64,000 bases of DNA from Spinacia oleracea (Eukaryota > Streptophyta > Magnoliopsida > Caryophyllales > Amaranthaceae). The translations under genes were made by a program, and so were the position numbers. Under the pieces are notes generated by a model that had not been told where the DNA came from, did not search any database, and saw nothing but the letters and a program-made list of their open reading frames with translations. The stretch spans positions 64,657,671 through 64,721,670 of the forward strand of contig NC_079492.1 in the NCBI RefSeq assembly GCF_020520425.1. The letters run 5' to 3'. Numbering within the stretch: the first letter of the stretch is position 1; every line of letters begins with the position of its first letter. Positions 52,741 through 64,000 of this stretch are shown here, piece by piece.

Positions 52741-54230
52741 CCGCCTCCTTTTTCTTGTTCTGCTCTATGCCTCCATGAGCTCCATCCTCTGCTACATCCC
52801 ATCCGCATCTTCCCGACATACACAACTAAACAAGTTGTTCCGGTATTGGAATCGGGTGGTGTGGTCGGATCTTCGTATCTTGAACGTGGAGGTGATTTCC
52901 TGCAAGTGAACTCCGAACCCGGGGAGGTTCCCCGGATCGGGGCCTCCGACGCCCAACATTAGTGTCTGATATAATATAGAGAGAAAGTAAAGAGTAGAGA
53001 GTAGAGTGTGTAGAGAGGTCTCTTTTACCTAGGGGTGTTCATAAATACCCGACCTGCAATACCCGACCCGCTAACCCGCTGACCCGACACATAAAAACCG
53101 GGTATTAAACTGATTTTCTTAAAATTTAGTGGGCCGGGTACCCGACCCGGTTAAATTACCGGGTAGCGGGTCGGGTCATGGGCCGCCGAATGATCGAAAC
53201 GGGTACCCGCATACCCGCTTATTATTATTTCTTTATTGAAAAAAATTGCAAACTGGTAAGTTAGGGACAATGAAATACGGAGTAGGTTTTCTTTCACACT
53301 CACACAGCCGCTGCCGCTTTCTCACTCTCATTTTTTATTTCTCAAACTCACTATTCAGATCTGGTCTCTCAAGAATGGTGATTTCTCAAACTCTCTATCT
53401 AGATATGATCTCTACTTTACATAGCAATGGCTGTGACGCTTAAATGGTGATGGAAAAGGCATGAAATTGTTGCATACATCCAAAATATATTGCTTTGATC
53501 TGAGTTTTTCTACCTTTCTTTTATTTTGTCTTTCCAGATGCTTCTCAAGGATTCATCAAAAATTTTCGTCAAATTATGATTTGAAATTAAACTACTCGGT
53601 TATAGTATTTGATTCACAGTTTGTTATTATCAACTACTTCGTATATTATCAAAACTAGGCTATTACTTGAAATTGTTTTGGATTTACTCAATTTTTGATA
53701 GAAATATAGAATGAAGATTCCATTTAAAAAATCGCACAAGAAAAGATAAAATAAAATTTCGGGTACCCAATGACCCGACCTGGTTAAAGCGGGTACCCGG
53801 TTAGCGGGTACCCGGTTTTAGCGGGTCGAGTCATGGGCTGACTTTTTCACTACCCGTAAAAGCGGGTACCCGCTTCTTCGGGTACCCGATAAGCCGGGTA
53901 CCCGCTAATGAACACCCCTACTTTTACCTTCCCCCATAAATGAGTATTTATAGGGATTTGATAGATTATTAGGTCATAGATTGGGCCTTGGCCTTTTTTA
54001 TTCTCTGGGCCCAAAATACTAGAATATGGTATTCTGGTATAGAACTGGGTCTACGGGAGTACTCCTATATCCCAGGTCGCTCAATCATAATTCACAATTG
54101 CATATAATTTTGGCTTTTATACTTTGCCAAATATCTAAATTTTTTCTTTCTTCAACAAGTAAAACTCGTATTTTCTTGAACTCGCATACAAGACAATTTC
54201 CAGTTGATTCTTATCCTTAGGTATCTTTTC
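52741..54230. mobile_element. LTR-retrotransposon remnant split by hAT-like element B
   Basis: GC-rich words near 52915-52960 (GGGGCCTCCGACGCCCAA) are of a type common in plant LTRs. Beyond the inserted hAT element the sequence resumes with a TATA-like 'tatttatagg' at about 53945. The two halves join seamlessly if the insert and one CTTTTACC are removed. No coding region is kept. Confidence 0.35.
53030..53920. mobile_element. hAT-like non-autonomous element B, GGGTACCCG repeats
   Basis: The ends TAGGGGTGTTCAT and ATGAACACCCCTA form a perfect 13-bp inverted repeat. CTTTTACC is duplicated exactly (53022-53029 and 53921-53928), the 8 bp expected of hAT. The edges consist of CCCGACCC, CGGGTACCCG and GCGGGT words. 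The AT-rich middle (about 53220-53750) has short open frames without domains. Confidence 0.88.
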
Positions 54231-55700
54231 CTTGGGTTTGCATACTTTTCTTTTTAGAATTAGTCTATTTGCTAAGAATTGCAGTATTCTCTTTTGTTTT
54301 CTAATTTTTGTATTTTATTGCAAATAAATACAATGTTATAATTTTGTGTATGATTTTTTTTATTTACTCAAATATTTTTGACATTTTCTATGACTCTATC
54401 ATTGTATAATTCATCTTTATGTTGTTGCAAGAGTTGTTACCTTCATTAGAATTACTTGATTAAGCTATTGCGAATCAGTGAATCCAATAATAAATGTATA
54501 GGCATGATGTACATAGGTGTAATTTTTGCAAAATTGAGGACTAAAGCGTCTTTTTAACTTACCCAATACAATCCTCTAATTGAAAAAGCTACATGGAGCA
54601 ATTTTTTTGGAATTAGAGGACTCATCCCAATCCTCTATTTAAATCCTCTAACTTTCAAACACCTAGATTAGAGGATTGAATCGGTCAAACCTCTAAATTG
54701 GCCAAATCCTCTAATTTTTTGTCAATCATCTAACAACCAAACACAACCCATGTCCAAATCATATTCAATTTGTTTAGATGGTGTCCATATCAAAACGATC
54801 TATCCCAATCAAAGCCGATCTATTCAAATTGAAACCGACATGTCCAGGTCATGTCCAAATTTAAATCGATCTATCCAAATATGTACGTCCAAATCATAAC
54901 CAATATGTCCACATCAGAATAGAGCTTTCCGGTTCATGTACGTCTAATAGAACCAATATGTCCCGTTCAAAACTGATCTGTCTAGATCATATAGATATTA
55001 GAACTAATTTACCCAGATCAGAATCAATGTGTCCAAATCATGTGAAGATAATCGATTTGTTTCCAAATCATGTAGAGATCAGAATTGATCTTTCCAATAC
55101 ATGTAGAGATCAAAATTGATATGTCCGTATTGTAATCGATCTTTCCCGATCATGTAGAGATCAGAAACGATCTGTCCAAATTAGAATCATTCAATTCGGA
55201 TCAGAACTTATCTGTTCATATCATGTCCAGATCAAAATATTAAAAAAAATATGTCAGTTTAATATTCACATTAGTACAAAAATTCATGTTATTACATTAG
55301 ATAAATTTTTCGTCTTTTTTCATTTTGTTCATTAATATTAGTACAATATTTCATGTTAATACTCTGTAAGTTTCACTTTTTTAGCGTATATATTTGTAAT
55401 AAAAAAAATTATAAGAAAAACTCAAGGTTTATCTAAATAAGAAGTAGTTAAATTATTAGCAAAGTCAATTCAATAATCTATAATTTATGATAACAATATT
55501 ACAAACACATTTCAATGAAATTTATTTACAAGTAAATTTGATTAAGATTATAACTGTGTAACCTAATTGTAGGTTTTTATTTAAACCTTAATTCTTAAAA
55601 ATCTAATCAGATTAGATAGATAGGAAAAAAAATGACCAGATCACATCAGAAAAAATATATTACATTAGATTAGATCAGAAAAAAAAGATCATATTAGATC
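54231..55700. repeat. AT-rich region with GATC/GTCCAAATC phrase repeats
   Basis: From about 54750 to 55230 imperfect words such as GTCCAAATCATG, AGATCAGAATTGATCT and CCGATCTATCC alternate, with a loose spacing of 20-30 bp. No terminal repeat or duplication could be fixed. The rest is plain AT-rich DNA. Confidence 0.45.
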
Positions 55701-55703
55701 ATA

Positions 55704-56027
55704 CTCCCTCCGTATTTTTTTAAGAGATACACTTGCCTTTTCCGGCCGTATTTATTTAAGAGATACACTTGCCATTTTTAGTAACTTATCAACCCCACCA
55801 TCTAATTAAATAATACATCTAATATACCATATCACCCACCATTCTATTAAACAAATATTTTCATAAACCCACCCCATCCTCCACCCACCAAAATGACATG
55901 GTCCTCACATATTTAATTATTAAAATATCTATCCAACCCCACTTGCTTTATTATTTTATTTCATTCAATTATTCTTCTTAATACCCGTGTCCGACCAAGT
56001 GTATCTCTTAAAAAAATACGGAGGGAG
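55704..56027. mobile_element. Stowaway-type MITE (uninterrupted copy)
   Basis: The ends CTCCCTCCGTATTTTTTT and AAAAAAATACGGAGGGAG are inverse copies with TA on both sides (55702-55703 and 56028-56029). It is the same family as 16294-16884 but without the nested element. Confidence 0.88.
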
Positions 56028-56300
56028 TATAACACTAGATAATTTCAAATTAAAAGAATTAATAAGGTGAACTAGACGGGGCCTTAGTATTGGCCTCCCA
56101 GCTCGACACATGTAGAGTTGTTAAATTGGGATTGGCCACCCTTTGGGTTGATTATGAATCTATTCAGTTCGGGATATATCATGTAACATTTTATCCGGCA
56201 CGTTGTGTCCATACAAATCAAACGCAGAGAAAAGTTTTTCCAAGTCACTTTGGTTATTGTCTGATTTCGTCATAACAGGTCAATTTTTGATAACTCTAGC

Positions 56301-57625
56301 TAGAGCAGTCAAAACTGGTCATCGGGTCGGGTTTGGGTCGGGTCATCTCGGGTCTCGGGTCATGATCAGGTCGGGTTGTGTCGGGTCAATATTCTGTCCG
56401 GGTTGAGCTCGGGTTCGGTCGGGTCGATTTCAGGTCGGGTCATGTCGGGGTTTTTCCTATCCCGGATTCAGGTCGGGTTCGGGTCGGGTCACATTTCGGT
56501 CAGGTTTGATTTCGGGTTCGGGTCTTATCGGGTCGGGTTTAAGTCGGTTTGTAATAGGTAATTTCGGGTTCGGATCTTATCAAAGTCGCGTTTAAGTCGG
56601 TTTGCAAAATAGTTATTTTCGGGTTCGGGTCTTGGTTTGGATCGGATAATAATTGGATCAGATATAATTCAGGTCGGGTCGCTCTCGGGGACGGGTCAAA
56701 CTCGGGTCTGATAATTAACCTATACATTTTAATTATTTTATATTGTAAAAAATATTGCTTAACTTATTTTAGAGTTAAATTTTTTATAGACCAAATAATC
56801 GCGTGTTTTTGTCAAGTCAATACATATATAAAGTGAATATGGATTACGAACCAATGATCGATTTAGTCATCTCAAAATGTGAAAGTGAAAAACATTTACT
56901 CCCGCAAATCTAATTTCATTTTTGGAATGAGGGGTAAGTGAGTGGGTCTCGAGCCAATGCGAGTCTCCTGTGTGATAGTGTAACCGTTTTTCTCGTTGTT
57001 GAGCACATTGACATAGGTCGCGCAGACAAAGAGACAGACTGTCAGTTAGGATGTTAGATTCAATTCTTACCTTTCATCTCATCCAAATTGCAAAAAATAA
57101 CTCGAAATTATTGTAAAAACAAAACAAGTTTTACTTTACTATTGTTTATTTATTTAAAAACGTTAAGTTGTTCAAGAGATTTTATTTTTTTCGCGTTTTA
57201 ATTTTTCAGTATCTGGTAATAAATAATTAAAATATATTTATCGTTGAAATTAATATTTGGTCGTGTCAATGACAAGTCGGGTTATCAACAGGACGGGTAA
57301 ATCGGGTAGCGGGTTGTCACAGGTCGGGTCAATAGCAGGTTTCATCGAGTTACAATCGGTTTCGGGTTGACATCGGGTCGGGTATCAAATCGGGTTCGGG
57401 TAATTGTTCGGTCGGGTCAGTTCGGTTATCGGTCAATTTCGGGTCAGGTGTCGGGTTCGGTTCGGGTGTTACAACATCGGGTTAATATCGGTTATCGGTT
57501 TTTTCGGGTCGGGTACAGGTCGGATTTCGGGTTACCTGTTTGACCATAATTTCGGGTCATGGTCGGTCACGGGTTCGGTCGGTTCAGGTCGGGTTTTCGG
57601 GTCGGGTCAGTTTTTGACAGCTCTA
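56301..57625. mobile_element. hAT-like non-autonomous element D, CGGGTCGGGTT repeats
   Basis: The left end TAGAGCAGTCAAAA and inverse right end TAGAGCTGTCAAAA differ at one base. ACTCTAGC is duplicated exactly (56293-56300 and 57626-57633). The 1325-bp body has two blocks of CGGGTCGGGTT-type words around an AT-rich middle. Open frames at 56376-56561 and 57404-57661 merely translate the repeat. Confidence 0.88.
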
Positions 57626-57777
57626 ACTCTAGCTATCCCGTGTACTTGTCTAGTCCCTTGAGCTTCGACTCTCCTAGGCTTCCGACACAATCTGGCGTAG
57701 CACCTCTAGCCTCTAGGCTGTAGTGGTAGCTAAAAACCAACCAAAACATCATAGGATATTAGGAACTACAGCACTAC

Positions 57778-57786
57778 TATAAAAAG
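57778..57786 (+). promoter_or_regulatory. Candidate TATA box of kinase gene 5
   Basis: TATAAAAAG lies about 200 bp before the ATG at 57982. A CT microsatellite (about 57849-57868) follows in the presumed 5' UTR. Confidence 0.4.
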
Positions 57787-57981
57787 AACTGTCATGTCAA
57801 AAAAAAAAAAAAAAGTGGCTGTGTGGCTACATCATTCAACAACTACATCCCCCTCTCTCTCTCTCTCCAACTCGTTCCCTGGCATAATATAAGATTCATA
57901 ACCCAAACTCCACCTCCAGCAACCCAGTAAAAATATTAGCCAAAGATTCCTTAAAAAGAACCTTAAACAACATTAAACCCC

Positions 57982-62211
<4,230 letters not shown>

Positions 62212-64000
62212 AACAGTGGTTGAAAGTTGTAACTAGCTAATGTGCTCTTATTATGGTTTGATGCGTCAACTTCTAGTAACAAAATGCTATTGTTTTCATT
62301 TGTTACATCTACTTATTGACTCGGGTGATGCCTAGTTCTTGAAGTTACATAAAGAATCAACTACATATGAGAAAAACACTTGAGAAAGTAATAAAAAAGC
62401 AGTTTGTCATTCACTTCACTTCAACAAAAATCAGGTGAAAAGAATACGGCCTAATTAACAAAATCAAATGTCTTCCAACAGGACAACCATTGTGAACATG
62501 GATTTCAAATCATGACTTCCAACAGGACAACCTTTGTAAATTTGGTCACTTTTTCCTAGTGTTAGACGCACTAATTCTGCTCACTAGAAATTTAACTCCC
62601 AGCTGACACCTTCTAATACCAAAAGATCACATCAGTTATCGTCCTTAAATTGCCACTACTACCTAAGTTACAAAATACAACGCCACATTTCTAGTTTAGT
62701 TTGTCCCAAAATAATAGGTAACATTATGACATTGGTATGTGATGGTCTATAAAATTTCATGTGGTAAAGGATAGTCATGACAATATGCTAAGAAAATCCT
62801 TAAAAAATGACACAAAATCAAATGTTCGAGTTGAGCTCATTAAATTATCAAACTACAAAAAATATGAGCTCAGACTCGGTTTGTTAACAAAGAAACTAAG
62901 CTCAAATTAACGCATTTCTCCGTTAATGCCCCCTCGGTGCTTTAAAGGAGTATGCGTGAATTAATAATAGTGATTGGAGCTATTGAAAGGATAACTGCCG
63001 ACTGCCCTGTCAATAAGTGATCTTCATCATAAGTCTATCAGTATCCACAAGTACCCACTCAAAAAAGAAACCATGGGGATATCTATTTACTTTCTTTTTT
63101 CCAAAATGTAGTTCAATCAATGTCTATATCATGGTTTTGCTCTTTATATTAAAGCCACAAATTGGTGTGCCAAGATAATTTGTATAGGGATAATTGTGAT
63201 TGGGAAGAAATGATTTTTTGGTAGCCTAATCTGGTCCTAATCTCTTCAGCTTTTTACAGCTTTCATGTTGGGTGAAGTCCTCACTTTGATGATGGTTACT
63301 GAACTACTTTAGTGGGATTCACTCAGGAACATCAAGATCTAGATGGTCGACTTTTGATCCAAGATCGAGGGCACTTGCCAATTTTAGGGTATGTGCTAAA
63401 CAACCATGGGGATATTTTTGGAAAGACTTTTTCATTACGGAAGAAAACAGGCAAACTTATAAAAGAAGCTCCAAACCAAGAATCCTTGCAGTTGCAACTG
63501 AACTGCTACACAACACCAGGGAGTCCAAGACAACAAAGAGAAGAAAAACGAGCACAAAGGAAACCCTATCTCTACACCAACCTAAATCCAAGGTCCCCGA
63601 TCTAATTCCAAGTAAACTTTGTGAAAGTCCCTTAATTGAAGGGGATTTTAAGACACCACAAAGTACAAACCAAAGGTTCTCCATTCTCACATGATGACAT
63701 GAACGAGAAGCCCCAATACTAAGCCTACTAACCACCTAAATCTAAAATACTCAGGAGAAAATCAACAACTTAACTGAAGCCTAGTATGAATTGAACAATA
63801 AACACCTATACTTCAGTTTCCCCTCAGTTGTCAGCCAAGGTATGAATGTTTCTCTGTACATGTAATCAGATTAAGGCAAACAAATACGAAGTATAAAAAT
63901 CTTTAGAAACTAAACAAATTTAGGGTTAGGATTTGACATCTCATTAAAATCAACAGGAAAATGGCAACTGAATAATGGTAACTGCAACATGATCAATCAA
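62212..64000. other. Region downstream of gene 5
   Basis: No gene is recognised. A short direct repeat (CTTCCAACAGGACAACC) occurs at about 62471 and 62516. The open frames at 63312-63605 (plus) and 63457-63735 (minus) overlap each other and show no domain or splice context. The second half may belong to an unrecognised gene or repeat that continues past the window edge. Confidence 0.45.

Noticed and set aside
56376-57661. Glycine/serine-rich open frames in element D
   Set aside because: Direct translation of CGGGTCGGGTT-type repeats, not a protein gene.
63312-63735. Overlapping plus and minus frames near the window end
   Set aside because: Neither has a recognisable domain or splice signals; kept only as unassigned sequence.

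Overview
The window is nuclear DNA of a flowering plant. It holds multi-exon receptor-kinase genes with GT-AG introns, Stowaway-type MITEs, Helitrons, tRNA-derived SINEs and a Tat/Ogre-type Ty3/gypsy retrotransposon. The LTR ends, the SINE 3' end and the MITE families look most like Amaranthaceae (beet, spinach, quinoa relatives). That placement is an inference from recall and was not tested. No rRNA gene, intact tRNA gene, CRISPR array or bacterial-style operon was seen.

Layout. 1-17.4 kb is almost all transposon: an LTR-like end; a PIF/Harbinger-like element; a broken Tat/Ogre element with a duplicated LTR plus flank (2.1-8.6 kb); a MULE-like element with a 77-bp-arm hairpin; a hAT-like element filled with degenerate GGATCGG repeats; a complete minus-strand Helitron with an RPA70-like pseudogene; and a Stowaway with a nested MITE. 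17.4-38.2 kb is a head-to-tail array of four G-type lectin S-receptor-like kinase genes (genes 1-4, all plus strand). Genes 1-3 are open. Gene 4 is broken by a deletion of about 265 bp in exon 1. 39.95-51.77 kb is a minus-strand, non-autonomous Tat/Ogre retrotransposon with gag-protease but no recognisable pol. It carries an antisense plant-mobile-domain-type gene with its own TATA box, intron and poly(A) signal. 51.8-57.6 kb is further repeats, including two more hAT-like elements with perfect 8-bp target duplications. 58.0-62.2 kb is kinase gene 5.

The five kinase genes share one architecture: signal peptide, B-lectin domain, S-locus glycoprotein and EGF-like region, PAN/apple domain, one transmembrane helix, Ser/Thr kinase and a short C-terminal tail ending in Arg. 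They would act as plasma-membrane receptors. Ligands and pathways cannot be read from the sequence. Exons after the first have nearly constant lengths (211, 238, 151 nt). Together with shared flanks, this shows growth by tandem duplication.

Most notable observation. In gene 5 the first coding exon, undivided in all paralogues, is split by a hAT-like element of about 0.5 kb flanked by the 8-bp duplication GTTACAGG. The last G of the left duplication plus the element's first bases TAAG makes a consensus splice donor (CAG|GTAAGG). The right duplication supplies the acceptor (TTACAG|G). Splicing would restore exactly the pre-insertion sequence and an 824-residue reading frame. This looks like a recent transposon-born intron in a plant. 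The second notable observation is a palindromic repeat of about 60 bp present ten times in the Tat/Ogre material. It sits about 76-81 bp upstream of two different TATA boxes that face opposite ways.
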